Shown here: positions 10,719-20,965 of the stretch, one piece after another | Layout of the letters: each line of letters opens with the position of its first letter | Numbering within the stretch: position 1 is the stretch's first letter | NCBI GenBank assembly: GCA_013388685.1 | Contig: JACAET010000028.1 | Location: 62,001 to 126,000 of the forward strand | Source: Chloroflexota bacterium | GTDB lineage: Bacteria; Chloroflexota; Anaerolineae; Anaerolineales; Villigracilaceae | DNA length: 64,000 nucleotides | Direction: 5' to 3' | Position numbers and translations under genes: made by a program | The notes under the pieces: generated by a model | Seen by the model: only the letters and a program-made list of their open reading frames with translations | Told to the model about the DNA's origin: nothing | The model's database searches: none

Positions 10719-12161
10719 ATGCCCATGTTACACATCAATCCGGTTTTCGACGCCGCTGGTCGGAATTACCAGCAAACCCGTATCGCCCACTGGGACGCCA
10801 TCGCCCGCAAACGAGACACGTGGCAGGGACTGGGCAAATGGTATCACCGCCGCCTGGCAGAGGTCTACCGCTTCCACGTGCCGCCCAATTTGCGCGTTCT
10901 CGAACTCGGCTGCGCCGATGGGCGCCTGCTTGCCGAACTTCAGCCGGCGCGCGGCGTGGGCGTTGATTTTTCCGCAGAGATGATCCGGCGCGCCCAGGCG
11001 CGTCACCCGGAACTTATTTTCATCCATGCCGATACGCACGACCTGTCCATGCTCGAGGAAACCTTCGACATTATCATTCTCTCCGATCTGGTCAACGACC
11101 TGTGGGATGTGCAGCGCGTGCTCGAGGAGGTCAAACGGCTCTGCACGCCGCGCACCCGCATCATTCTGAACTTTTACAGCCGGCTCTGGCAGGTCATTCT
11201 CGGCGCGGCGCAGGCGCTCAACCTCGCCACACCCAACCTGTTTCAAAACTGGCTTACACGTGAAGACGTCGGTTCGTTGCTGAATCTGGCGGGTTTCGAG
11301 ATCATCCGCGCCACACAGGAGGTGCTTTTGCCCCTGCCGTTCGGCGGGCTGGCAAACCGTTTCCTCGTGCGGTTTTGGCCCTTCAATCATTTCGCGTTGT
11401 CCAATTTTGTCGTTGCGCGCCCGATTCCCGTTCGCGCGGAGGAGCCGAAAGTGTCTGTCGTCGTTGCGGCGAGGAACGAAGCGGGGAACATCAAAGCCAT
11501 TTTCGAGCGCGTCCCGCCAATGGGGCGCGAGACCGAGATCGTCTTCGTCGAAGGACATTCGAAGGACGACACTTACGCGGCGATCCAACGCGAGATCGCT
11601 GCGCATCCTTCGACCCCCAGCCTGTTGCTCAAACAACCGGGCATCGGCAAAGCCGACGCCATCCGCGCCGGATTCGAACAGGCAACCGGCGATGTCCTCA
11701 TGATTCTCGATGCGGATCTCACCGTCCCGCCCGAGGATTTGCCGCGTTTCTATGAGGCGCTGGTCTCCGGCAAAGGCGAGTTCATCAACGGTGTGCGGCT
11801 TGTCTACCCGATGGAAAAGGAAGCGATGCGGACGCTGAATTTCATCGGCAACAAGTTCTTCAGCATGGCGTTCTCCTGGCTGTTGGGACAGTCCATCAAG
11901 GATACGTTGTGCGGCACGAAGGTTCTCTACAAGAGGGATTATGAACAGATCGCGGCGAATCGTTCGTACTTCGGCGACTTCGACCCCTTCGGCGACTTCG
12001 ACCTGATCTTCGGCGCGGCAAAACTCAACCTGAAGATCGTGGACCTGCCCATCCGTTACCGCGAACGCACCTACGGCGTCACCAATATCTCGCGCTGGAA
12101 GCACGGACTGTTGCTCCTGCGCATGGTCGCCTTCGCGGCACGGCGCATCAAGTTTGTATAA
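10719..12161 (+). CDS. Fusion of class I SAM-dependent methyltransferase and family 2 glycosyltransferase
   Basis: N-term LRVLELGCADGRLLAEL; C-term VSVVVAARNEAGNI ... MILDADLTVPPEDL. Confidence 0.88.
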   Translation: MPMLHINPVFDAAGRNYQQTRIAHWDAIARKRDTWQGLGKWYHRRLAEVYRFHVPPNLRVLELGCADGRLLAELQPARGVGVDFSAEMIRRAQARHPELIFIHADTHDLSMLEETFDIIILSDLVNDLWDVQRVLEEVKRLCTPRTRIILNFYSRLWQVILGAAQALNLATPNLFQNWLTREDVGSLLNLAGFEIIRATQEVLLPLPFGGLANRFLVRFWPFNHFALSNFVVARPIPVRAEEPKVSVVVAARNEAGNIKAIFERVPPMGRETEIVFVEGHSKDDTYAAIQREIAAHPSTPSLLLKQPGIGKADAIRAGFEQATGDVLMILDADLTVPPEDLPRFYEALVSGKGEFINGVRLVYPMEKEAMRTLNFIGNKFFSMAFSWLLGQSIKDTLCGTKVLYKRDYEQIAANRSYFGDFDPFGDFDLIFGAAKLNLKIVDLPIRYRERTYGVTNISRWKHGLLLLRMVAFAARRIKFV

Positions 12162-12402
12162 GCGAAACGACCATGAAAGCTCAAAAAACGGGGGGGCTTT
12201 TCTGATCGGAAGCGCGGCAATGGCGACTTCGCAATAAGTCAGCCGACGTTACACTTGCCCTCCCGCTCCGCTTTGCTTCGGGGATGCTTCGCCATGGCGG
12301 GCAAGTGCCAGGGGGAACGTCTCTTACGCGAAGGCGTACTGTGCGCCCTCTGGCGCTTTGCAAGAGGGCGAATGCAAAAAACCCCAACCGTTTGCGACGA
12401 AA

Positions 12403-14382
12403 TCATGGACATTGCTGCCCGCCTTCCCGCGGCACGTAGAGGGCGATCTCATCCTCGGGAAAGATCACCTCGGCACGGTAATTACAAAGAATGGGACGGA
12501 CGGCGTATTTGACCCAAACGTTGTTCTCCTCCGCAAAACTGCGGTCGCCTGCCAGATAGTTGTAATTCAACGGGTCCACGACGATAAGATCGAAGCGTTG
12601 GGAATCCATCTCATGCTGAAATCTGCCCAGATAAGCCAGATGGTTCGCCATCGCCATCTCCATCAGATCTTCGCGTTCGTATTCGGGGACGAGGGATACA
12701 CCCTCCAGCATCTTCATCGAAAGCAGATGACGTTGGGTGATGAACAACACCTCCCCGCCCTGCGCACGGACTTGATCCACCCGTTCCTGCAAGGCGGAGA
12801 GGACGGGGCGCGTCCGCTCGGCGTCGTAGGATACGAACCTCGTGCCGACCCTCCACTGCGACCAGACCGGCATGAGCGTCAACAGAATCAACATCGTCCA
12901 ATGGATCGGGACGGGCGGGTCGAACGCTCCATCTTCACGGCGATAACGGGCAAACGCCAGATAGCCGGTCACGATGAGCAAGAGGATGAAATACGCGTCC
13001 ATGTTGTGAAGGTCGGTGCCGCCGCCGATTTTCAGACTCACGACCAGTCCGCCGAGGAACAGCGTGAACAGGGCGGCGAAGAGTAAAGCCAGGCGGATCG
13101 AACTCCACCCTTCGCCGCGATGACGCAAAGCGGTATACATCACCAGCCACATGGGCGCCGAAGCCAGCAATGCCGCAGGCAGCAAGCCGAGAAAATAGGA
13201 GGCGTTTGGCAACAGCCTGTGCCACAACAGCGCCGAGGACAGGCTGGTATAGAAGAGTTCAGAGGGAACGCCCGCAATCGCCACATACGCTTTTTGAAAA
13301 ACGAATGCGGTAAGCGTTCCAACCAAAAACCACAGCGCGGGCTTGAACAGGTATGCCCGCAGGTTTTTTCCTTGCTGTGGAACTTCCAGCAGGTATAGGA
13401 CCGCCGCGAGCATTCCCGGCACGGGATACCAGTTGACGCGGCTCCATCCGCACCAGAGGGAAGCCAGCAGGACGGCGATCCATGTTTTCCGGTCGTCCTC
13501 GCCAGAATATCCGTATAGGACGAGGATGATCGGGACAGCAAGATGAAAATACAGGGGACCCATGAAGAGATACAGGAATATCCCCAAGCCGATCAGCCAG
13601 CGGAGTTCACGTCCCTGCACCGACAGACGCTTCAACATCGCCGGGACGATTGCTCCCACCAGCGCAAGCCTGATCAGCGCCTGCCATAATCGGTGCACCC
13701 AAATCGGCGCCTCGAACAGGTAGGGAGGCGCAAGGAGCAGGTGTAATGTGGGATGCAAAATGGGCAACGGATATTTCTGCCCGTATACGATCTCGGACAA
13801 AAAGAGGGAGGGGTAATAATAGCGGCTGGTCTCGGACCACCCCAACGCAAACGGATAATCGGTCACTCGCGAGAAGTTGACGACGATCAAATGCGCCGCC
13901 GCCTGAGCCAGGATCACTCCCAGCAGAGAGGGAAACCAGGGAGCGTCGCGCCGGATGAGTTTGAACGCAATCGTTCCCGCCAGAGCCAGCAACCAGAACA
14001 CCAATAATTTGAACCATCCCTCGTCCCCCAACAAGCCGCGGATGTAGGGGAGGGAAAAGAGAGCCGTGTATCCAAACAGGGAAATGGTGAGGAGCGCCCA
14101 CCCCGCCCAGCGCATGCCTGCCGGAGCGCGCTCGGGGAATTCCGCCAGGGCGAGGATGCGCTCGCGATGGCGCGACCAGGTCAGGGTCCACGCGAGAAGC
14201 GGGAGGACTCCCAGAAGGGACAACCCTGCGACAAGTCCCATCCAGGACGGGCGGAGGAGGATGTCCACTTCCAATGCGCGCCCCAGTGCAATCACCTGCC
14301 CAATGGACAGGAAAGGCAATGCCGCGCTGCCCCCCAGCACGAACCGCCAAAATGCGAGGCGCGAGGGCTGGACGACGTTCAT
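12403..14382 (-). CDS. Large polytopic membrane protein, GT-C-like (family 1, copy A)
   Basis: Many TM segments; YPFALGWSETSRYYYPSL, GGGTDLHNMDAY; paralogous to 18932-20953. Confidence 0.8.
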   Translation of the reverse strand: MNVVQPSRLAFWRFVLGGSAALPFLSIGQVIALGRALEVDILLRPSWMGLVAGLSLLGVLPLLAWTLTWSRHRERILALAEFPERAPAGMRWAGWALLTISLFGYTALFSLPYIRGLLGDEGWFKLLVFWLLALAGTIAFKLIRRDAPWFPSLLGVILAQAAAHLIVVNFSRVTDYPFALGWSETSRYYYPSLFLSEIVYGQKYPLPILHPTLHLLLAPPYLFEAPIWVHRLWQALIRLALVGAIVPAMLKRLSVQGRELRWLIGLGIFLYLFMGPLYFHLAVPIILVLYGYSGEDDRKTWIAVLLASLWCGWSRVNWYPVPGMLAAVLYLLEVPQQGKNLRAYLFKPALWFLVGTLTAFVFQKAYVAIAGVPSELFYTSLSSALLWHRLLPNASYFLGLLPAALLASAPMWLVMYTALRHRGEGWSSIRLALLFAALFTLFLGGLVVSLKIGGGTDLHNMDAYFILLLIVTGYLAFARYRREDGAFDPPVPIHWTMLILLTLMPVWSQWRVGTRFVSYDAERTRPVLSALQERVDQVRAQGGEVLFITQRHLLSMKMLEGVSLVPEYEREDLMEMAMANHLAYLGRFQHEMDSQRFDLIVVDPLNYNYLAGDRSFAEENNVWVKYAVRPILCNYRAEVIFPEDEIALYVPREGGQQCP

Positions 14383-15516
14383 CTATCGAACGGAAAATTC
14401 TTTGAGCGCTTCGATGACGCGCCGCTGGTCTTCTTCGGTCATGTTGGTGTAGAAGGGAAGGCGCAGGAGTTGGTCGCTGATCGTTTCGGTGACGGGGCAA
14501 TCGCCGGGTTTGCCGCCGTATTTTTCGCCCATCGGGGAAAGATGCAGGGGCAGGTAATGAAAGACCGCCTGAATGCCGCGTTCCTTGAGGTGGGCAATCG
14601 CCGCCTGGCGGTTTTCGAGGTTTGGGAACAGCAGGTAGAACATGTGATAGGTCTGTTCACAGTGCGCGGGCACGAACGGCATTTGGACGTGATTTTCCTC
14701 TGCCCACGCCTCGAGTTCCTTGTAATACGTTTCCCAGATGTTGCGGCGTTTGGCTTGAATTTGGTCACGCTCCTCGAGTTGCGCCACCAGGAATGCGGCC
14801 AGCATGTCCGATGGCAGATAACTGGAGCCGATGTTGACCCATGTGTATTTATCCACCTGACCGCGGAAGAAACGGCTGCGGTTGGTGCCTTTCTCGCGCA
14901 GGATTTCGGCGTCTTCGATGTATTTCGGGTCATTGATGAGCAATGCGCCGCCTTCGCCGGAGGTGAAGTTCTTGGTTTCGTGGAAACTCTGCGTCGCCAT
15001 CACGCCAAACGTGCCAAGTTGCCTGCCCTTGTATGTGCCGAACAAACCGTGGGCATTGTCTTCGACCACCGGGATGTGGTGCCGGTTGGCAATCTCCAGG
15101 ATGGCGTCCATTTCACAGCCGACGCCGGCGTAATGGACGACGGCAATGGCGCGCGTGCGGGGGGTGATCAACGATTCGAGTTTGGTCTCGTCCAGGTTGA
15201 GGGTATCGGGACGGATGTCCGCAAAGATCGGCGTGGCGTTGCGCAGGGCAAAGGCGTTGACGGTCGAGACAAATGTGAAGGAAGGGACGATGACTTCGTC
15301 GCCCTCTTTCAGATCCAGCAGCAACGCGGACATTTCCAGCGCGTGTGTGCAGGAGGTGGTCAACAATGCCTTGGGGACGCCGATGACCTCCTCCAGCAGG
15401 GCGTGCGCCCTTTTGGTGAAGGGACCGTCGCCTGCCAGGTGATTTTTTTGCAGGGCTTGCGCCATGTATTCGGCTTCCCTGCCGACCTGAGTGGGTTTGT
15501 TGAAGGGTATGGACAT
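14383..15516 (-). CDS. dTDP-4-amino-4,6-dideoxygalactose transaminase (WecE/RffA type), DegT/DnrJ/EryC1 family
   Basis: TTSCTHALEMSALLLDLKEGDEVIVPSFTFVSTVNAFALRNATPIFADI; SFHETKNFTSGEGGAL. Confidence 0.9.
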   Translation of the reverse strand: MSIPFNKPTQVGREAEYMAQALQKNHLAGDGPFTKRAHALLEEVIGVPKALLTTSCTHALEMSALLLDLKEGDEVIVPSFTFVSTVNAFALRNATPIFADIRPDTLNLDETKLESLITPRTRAIAVVHYAGVGCEMDAILEIANRHHIPVVEDNAHGLFGTYKGRQLGTFGVMATQSFHETKNFTSGEGGALLINDPKYIEDAEILREKGTNRSRFFRGQVDKYTWVNIGSSYLPSDMLAAFLVAQLEERDQIQAKRRNIWETYYKELEAWAEENHVQMPFVPAHCEQTYHMFYLLFPNLENRQAAIAHLKERGIQAVFHYLPLHLSPMGEKYGGKPGDCPVTETISDQLLRLPFYTNMTEEDQRRVIEALKEFSVR

Positions 15517-15533
15517 TGCGGTTTCCCTGTACA

Positions 15534-15944
15534 TTATTCCGGTATCCACACGGTGGCGGAACCGGCAAGACACATTTCGCCTTTCTCGTTCAGAACGTTC
15601 GTGTCCAGAACGAGACGGCGTTTTTCGAAAAGCACTTCAACCACCTTGACCTCCACTCGGACAGTTGTATCCACATACACCGGGCGTTTGAAGGCGGACT
15701 GCTGAGCGATATACACAGTGCCTTGCCCGGGAAAGTCCATGCCGAGGACTTTCGAGATCAAGCCGTTTAGAAAGGCTCCGTGGACGATGCGGTGCTTGAA
15801 GAACGAGTTGGCGGCAAACGCCTCGTCCAGGTGAATCGGGTTCAGGTCGCCGACAATTTGCGCGAATCGCCGCACGTCTTCGGCGGAGACGTATCGCTCG
15901 AAGGAAAACCCGTCGCCGGGGCGATAGGGAAACTCGGCGCTCAT
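15534..15944 (-). CDS. MaoC-like (R)-specific enoyl-CoA hydratase / hot-dog dehydratase
   Basis: FAQIVGDLNPIHLDEAFA matches the GDxNPIHxD hydratase-2 motif. Confidence 0.88.
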   Translation of the reverse strand: MSAEFPYRPGDGFSFERYVSAEDVRRFAQIVGDLNPIHLDEAFAANSFFKHRIVHGAFLNGLISKVLGMDFPGQGTVYIAQQSAFKRPVYVDTTVRVEVKVVEVLFEKRRLVLDTNVLNEKGEMCLAGSATVWIPE

Positions 15945-15951
15945 CGTCCGC

Positions 15952-16821
15952 TCACCTGCCGTTTGCCAGATCGAGAATATATTTACCGTAACTGTTTCCG
16001 GAAAGTTGCTGCCCCAACTTGAGCAGTTGCGCCCGATCGATGAATTTCATGCGGTAGGCGATTTCCTCGGGGCACGAGATCATCAGTCCCTGCCGCTCCT
16101 GCACGGTTTGGATGAAAGCGCCCGCCTGCAACAGGGATTCGTGCGTACCGGCATCCAGCCATGCCACCCCGCGTCCGAACAGTTTTGCCTTGAGCTGTTT
16201 TCTTTCGAGGTAGATATTGTTCAAGTCCGTAATCTCGATTTCGCCGCGCGGAGAGGGCTTGAGCGATTCGGCAAACTTGACCACCTGATTGTCGTAAAAA
16301 TAGATTCCCGGAACGGCAAAACTGGATTTGGGATTCTTCGGTTTCTCTTCGATACTCAACACGTTTTCGTTCTCGTCGAACTCGACGATGCCGTACCGTT
16401 CGGGGTCGCTGACCTTGTAACCGAAGATGATGGCGCCTTCTGTCAGCCTTGCGCAGCTTTGCAGTAACGACATCATCCCTTCGCCGTAAAAGATGTTATC
16501 CCCCAGCGTCAGGCAAACCGGGCTGTCGCCGATGAAGTCGCGTCCCACCAAAAAGGCGTCGGCAAGACCGCGCGGTTCGGATTGTGCGGCATATTCGAAT
16601 TTCAATCCCCACTGCAACCCGTCCTTCAACAGGTCACGAAACAGAGGCAGGGCTTCGGGCGTGCTGATCACCAGGATCTCGCGTATCCCTGCCAGCATCA
16701 ACATCGAAAGCGGATAGTAGATCATCGGCTTGTCGAAGACCGGCAGGATTTGTTTGCTGATGGCGATCGTCAGGGGGTACAGACGCGTCCCTCTGCCGCC
16801 CGCCAGGATAATTCCCTTCAC
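15952..16821 (-). CDS. rmlA: Glucose-1-phosphate thymidylyltransferase
   Basis: MKGIILAGGRGTRLYPLTIAISKQILPVFDKPMIYYPL. Confidence 0.95.
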   Translation of the reverse strand: MKGIILAGGRGTRLYPLTIAISKQILPVFDKPMIYYPLSMLMLAGIREILVISTPEALPLFRDLLKDGLQWGLKFEYAAQSEPRGLADAFLVGRDFIGDSPVCLTLGDNIFYGEGMMSLLQSCARLTEGAIIFGYKVSDPERYGIVEFDENENVLSIEEKPKNPKSSFAVPGIYFYDNQVVKFAESLKPSPRGEIEITDLNNIYLERKQLKAKLFGRGVAWLDAGTHESLLQAGAFIQTVQERQGLMISCPEEIAYRMKFIDRAQLLKLGQQLSGNSYGKYILDLANGR

Positions 16822-17933
16822 TTGACCTCCTTTGCCTCACGCCAGGCATAATTCTTTCGGATCCATTCACCGTAGGAACCGCGGCTGACCTGATCCACCC
16901 ATTCGGGATGATGCAGATACCAGTCAATCGTGCGGCGCAAGCCCGCCTCAAACCCGACTTCAGGCTGCCAGCCCAACTCACGCCGAATCTTCGCCGCATC
17001 AATCGCGTAGCGCTTGTCGTGGCCGGGGCGGTCGGTCACGAAACGAATCAACTCGCGGTAACTCTTCAAGCCCTGTTCGCGCAGTTGCGGCACCTCTACC
17101 GGCGGCGCAATCTCGTCAAGGATATCGCAGATTTTGTGGACAAGGTTGATGTTCTTCTGTTCGTTGTTCCCGCCGATGACATACACCTGACCGGGCGCTC
17201 CCTTCTCGAACGCCAGTTGCACCGCCTTGCAGTGATCCTCCACGTACAGCCAGTCGCGCACGTTGGAGCCGTCGCCATACACGGGCAGGGGGTTGCCGGA
17301 GAGGGCATTGAGGATCATCAACGGGATCATCTTTTCGGGGAATTGATACGGTCCGTAGTTGTTGGAGCAGTTGGTGATGATGGCAGGCAAGCCGTAGGTA
17401 TGATAAAAGGCGCGCACGAAGTGGTCGCTGGCGGCTTTGGAGGCGGAGTAGGGCGAGTTCGGAGCGTAGGGCGTTTCTTCGGTGAACCAGCCTTCGGGTC
17501 CGAGAGAGCCGAAGACTTCGTCAGTGGAAACGTGCAGGAAGCGGAACGTCTGTTTGCGCTCCTGCGGCAGGCGGCTCCAGTAAGCGCGCGCGGCTTCGAG
17601 CAAGGTGTAGGTGCCGACGACGTTGGTCTGCACGAAGTCTTCGGCGTTCACAATGGAGCGATCCACGTGCGACTCGGCGGCAAAATGGAAGATGCCTGCC
17701 GGCTGGTATTTCTCGAACAACGAGTCGACCAGGGCGCGGTCGGTGATGGTGCCTTTGACGAAGGTGTAATCCGGGCGACCTTCCAAATCTACCAGAGAAA
17801 GAGGGTTGGCGGCGTACGTGAGGGCATCCAGATTGACGACGCGGTATGCGCCGTTTTGAATCAGGAGGCGGACAAAGTTGGCGCCGATGAATCCGCATCC
17901 GCCGGTGACGATAACAGTTGGTTTGTTGCTCAT
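16818..17933 (-). CDS. rmlB: dTDP-glucose 4,6-dehydratase
   Basis: VTGGCGFIGANFV ... SVSTDEVFGSLG-like and YSASKAASDHFVRAFYHTYGLP. Confidence 0.95.
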   Translation of the reverse strand: MSNKPTVIVTGGCGFIGANFVRLLIQNGAYRVVNLDALTYAANPLSLVDLEGRPDYTFVKGTITDRALVDSLFEKYQPAGIFHFAAESHVDRSIVNAEDFVQTNVVGTYTLLEAARAYWSRLPQERKQTFRFLHVSTDEVFGSLGPEGWFTEETPYAPNSPYSASKAASDHFVRAFYHTYGLPAIITNCSNNYGPYQFPEKMIPLMILNALSGNPLPVYGDGSNVRDWLYVEDHCKAVQLAFEKGAPGQVYVIGGNNEQKNINLVHKICDILDEIAPPVEVPQLREQGLKSYRELIRFVTDRPGHDKRYAIDAAKIRRELGWQPEVGFEAGLRRTIDWYLHHPEWVDQVSRGSYGEWIRKNYAWREAKEVK

Positions 17934-18215
17934 GCCGATTCCTTGAGTTGGATTATATCTTTAGGATTTACGCCAAAACTTGGTGGAGCGCGTTCTCGAA
18001 CGCGCGAGGCGCGGCATCGACGTGAAAGAACGTCAATTACGCGCAAGTCCTAAACTTGCTATTTTCCAGACGCACAATTCGCCGTTTGGGTACGCGGGCG
18101 GCAGGTCCCACACCGGGCGCCATTTGCCTCCATGGTGACTGCGGATCGGCAACCACACAGACAAGATGCAGGGCGGAATGACGGCGTTCCATGAGCATCC
18201 TCTACCACAGGCAGG

Positions 18216-18911
18216 TTATTTCTTTTCGAGGTAAAACACATTGAGAAAACAAATATTGGGGAATCCCAAGAGACGATTGTAAAGCCTGTGCATCCAAACG
18301 ACCCTGGACGGATAATGCAGGGTAAGAAGAGAAAGAAGGGGAAATGTTGGGAAAAGCCCCACGCGACGGCGGATCTTGAAGTGTTTCTTAAACAATTGAA
18401 TATATTCCCAGACCGGGCGGTCACCCGGATGCCTGTCCGCGCCCGACGTGCGGATCAATTTACCGGTGACGAGGAAAGACAACCGGGACGCAAGGTGGGC
18501 CAGATTGGGTACCGTCATCAAGGCGCGCCCGCCGGCTTTGAGAATGCGCGCAAATTCGGCAATTGCCTTCTCCTGGTCGGAATATATAAGGTGTTCGAGA
18601 ACATCCAAACATACGATTACATCCACCGAATTGGCATCGAGCCCGGAATTCAGGAAACTGCGCTGTATCACAGTCGCCGAGGCGTAATTTGCATCCATGC
18701 CGGTAATGTTATATCCCGCCTTTCGATACTCATCCACCAGCACCCCCTCGCCGCACCCCATATCATAGATGACCTCCTGCCTGGAACACTCGTCTAAAAA
18801 GGCGCGCGCCAGTTTGATCTTTTCCAGATACACAGGCAGGTAGGGCCAGTCTTGTTCGAGTCTCACGTGGTAATCACCGCGCCGGGCATATTCACCAGAT
18901 CTGTTCTCCAT
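18216..18911 (-). CDS. Class I SAM-dependent methyltransferase
   Basis: VIYDMGCGEGVLVDEYRKAGYNITGMDAN ... VIVCLDVLEHL. Confidence 0.88.
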   Translation of the reverse strand: MENRSGEYARRGDYHVRLEQDWPYLPVYLEKIKLARAFLDECSRQEVIYDMGCGEGVLVDEYRKAGYNITGMDANYASATVIQRSFLNSGLDANSVDVIVCLDVLEHLIYSDQEKAIAEFARILKAGGRALMTVPNLAHLASRLSFLVTGKLIRTSGADRHPGDRPVWEYIQLFKKHFKIRRRVGLFPTFPLLSLLTLHYPSRVVWMHRLYNRLLGFPNICFLNVFYLEKK

Positions 18912-18931
18912 ATTCCCTTCTTTTCCGTATG

Positions 18932-20953
18932 TTACGGCAATGGACAATCTTCGTTCACTTGAGGCGTAAAGATCTGAATTCGCCTCAACTCCGTCTCGAT
19001 TTCGCGTACGGGTTCGTAATAGCATAAAATGTAAGGCGCGATCTTTGAATTCCAGGCATTGTTTTCTTCAAAAAATACGCCATCCGTCTTGATGCCAACA
19101 TTTTGCCTGCCCGCGACAATGGCTGCAAAGCGATGGGCTTTCAGATCATCATAAAAACGCTGAAGATACATTTCGTTTCCCGACATCGCCATCTCCATAA
19201 GGAGAATCACCTCGTAGTCAGGGATAAGCGGAATGTCCACATCGCCAAAAGCGATCAGTTGACGCTCGGAAATGAACAGCACCGGACCAGACCGCGCCGC
19301 CTCGTCAACCGACTGGACCAGTTGCCGATGGGATTCACGAGCAGCATCCGCCTGATAAACGGGATAGGGCGATAGAGCAGGGATCAAAAATAAGATCGGG
19401 ATGACCACGCCAAAGGCAATCACAGGCGGCGCAAGGATTCCCCACTCCCCCGCTTCCGCCTCATCGGACCGTATCCTGTCTCCGGCAAAATAAGCCGCCA
19501 CCACACCCAAAAGGACCGCGTAGGTATCTGTATTATGCAGATCGCCGCCGCCTCCGATCTTGACGCTGACGACCATGCTCCCGGCGAACAGTCCCAGGAT
19601 CATGATGAATATACCCATCCAGCGAAACGGATGCAGCCTCCTCCAGTGTCTGCTGGCAACGATGACCAATCCAGCCAGGAGGGGGCTGGATACGAAAAGG
19701 ATCCCGGGAACGATCCCCAGCGGGAACGAGGCGTTCGGCCACAGCCGGTACCACAGCAAATCGGAGGTGAAACTTGACGTAAAAGCCCTTGCATTGGCGG
19801 TATTTCCGGACAGAAACACATAAGCGGATTGCGAAATAAATGCCGATACAATGCCTATCACGAACCAAACCAGCGGGCGCGAAACATACGTCAGGAATTG
19901 CCGGAAGGAGTGGAATTTTCCCCCCGTCACAGGTGTTTCAAGGAGATAGAGGGCAATCGCCATCATGGCGGGCATCGGAAACCAGTTTACCCGGCTGATT
20001 CCCGCCCATAAGGACGCGACGACAATGACCAGGACCGTCCTCCAGGGGTGTTTGTCCGAAACGCCCAACAAGACCAGGAGTACCATGACCTGCAGGTGAT
20101 AATAAACGCCGATCTGTAAAAAGAACAGGAAGAACCATGCCGCCAGCAATAAACGAAGCCATTTCTTCTCCGGGGCAATGACTCGGAAGGACAATGCCAG
20201 CGAAGCGCCCGATGTCATCCCAACCCACAAAAGGAATTGCCACAGCCTGTGTTCGAATATGCCCAGCCCCGGGAACAGGAACGGTATGGACTGCAACAGA
20301 TATCGTGAGGCATGATAAGGAGATAATGGAACGAACTCTCCATAGAGTGCCCGGGAAAACCACAGGGATGCGTAATAGTAACGACTCCCTTCGGACCATC
20401 CCAACGAAAACGGATATGCCGTCACTACATTATAACGTGCCATGACCTCATAGGTTAGTCCGAGCAATAAAAGAGAGACGGCAAATCCACCCATCCAACT
20501 GATTCGAAAAGTTATCTTGAGAGACGCCATCCCCAGCAAGATTAAACACCAGCACACCCAATAATAGAACAATAATAACAATACCGGGTCGTAGACCGGC
20601 TGTTTGACTTCCTGCCCGATGCGGTAGGTAAACTTGATGTAGGGGATGACGAAAAGGATGCCGAGAAAGACGATTCCGCCGAGGAGCCTCAGGGGGAGCG
20701 AGTCGAAGGCAAGGCACTCGGCACGTTCGACGAAGTTGGAACGGTTCGCGGCGATGCGGATAAAAAGCCAGATGCAAACCGCCGCGATTGCCAGGAATAA
20801 GATCAGCATCCCGCCCCAGGCGGCGCGCACCAGGTCCACGCCCAGTTCGATCAGCCTCAGGCGGGTAAAGTGGAACATCGCCAGATTGGCGGCTATGTTA
20901 AATAGCAGAATGGTGAGCCAGAAGGAACGGACGGCATTGAGGGGTTTATCCAT
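18932..20953 (-). CDS. Large polytopic membrane protein, GT-C-like (family 1, copy B)
   Basis: YPFSLGWSEGSRYYYASL, GGGGDLHNTDTY; paralogous to 12403-14382. Confidence 0.8.
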   Translation of the reverse strand: MDKPLNAVRSFWLTILLFNIAANLAMFHFTRLRLIELGVDLVRAAWGGMLILFLAIAAVCIWLFIRIAANRSNFVERAECLAFDSLPLRLLGGIVFLGILFVIPYIKFTYRIGQEVKQPVYDPVLLLLFYYWVCWCLILLGMASLKITFRISWMGGFAVSLLLLGLTYEVMARYNVVTAYPFSLGWSEGSRYYYASLWFSRALYGEFVPLSPYHASRYLLQSIPFLFPGLGIFEHRLWQFLLWVGMTSGASLALSFRVIAPEKKWLRLLLAAWFFLFFLQIGVYYHLQVMVLLVLLGVSDKHPWRTVLVIVVASLWAGISRVNWFPMPAMMAIALYLLETPVTGGKFHSFRQFLTYVSRPLVWFVIGIVSAFISQSAYVFLSGNTANARAFTSSFTSDLLWYRLWPNASFPLGIVPGILFVSSPLLAGLVIVASRHWRRLHPFRWMGIFIMILGLFAGSMVVSVKIGGGGDLHNTDTYAVLLGVVAAYFAGDRIRSDEAEAGEWGILAPPVIAFGVVIPILFLIPALSPYPVYQADAARESHRQLVQSVDEAARSGPVLFISERQLIAFGDVDIPLIPDYEVILLMEMAMSGNEMYLQRFYDDLKAHRFAAIVAGRQNVGIKTDGVFFEENNAWNSKIAPYILCYYEPVREIETELRRIQIFTPQVNEDCPLP

Positions 20954-20965
20954 CGAAGCCCAATT

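Noticed and set aside
14167-15705. 512-aa plus-strand ORF antisense to the aminotransferase
   Set aside because: Composition artefact of GC-rich codons opposite a well-supported gene; the product has no coherent domain.
18059-18424. Cys-rich minus-strand ORF ending CLCGCRSAVTMEANGARCGTC
   Set aside because: Zinc-ribbon-like spacing, but mostly overlaps the methyltransferase in another frame and lacks a convincing start or SD; another frame is also open.
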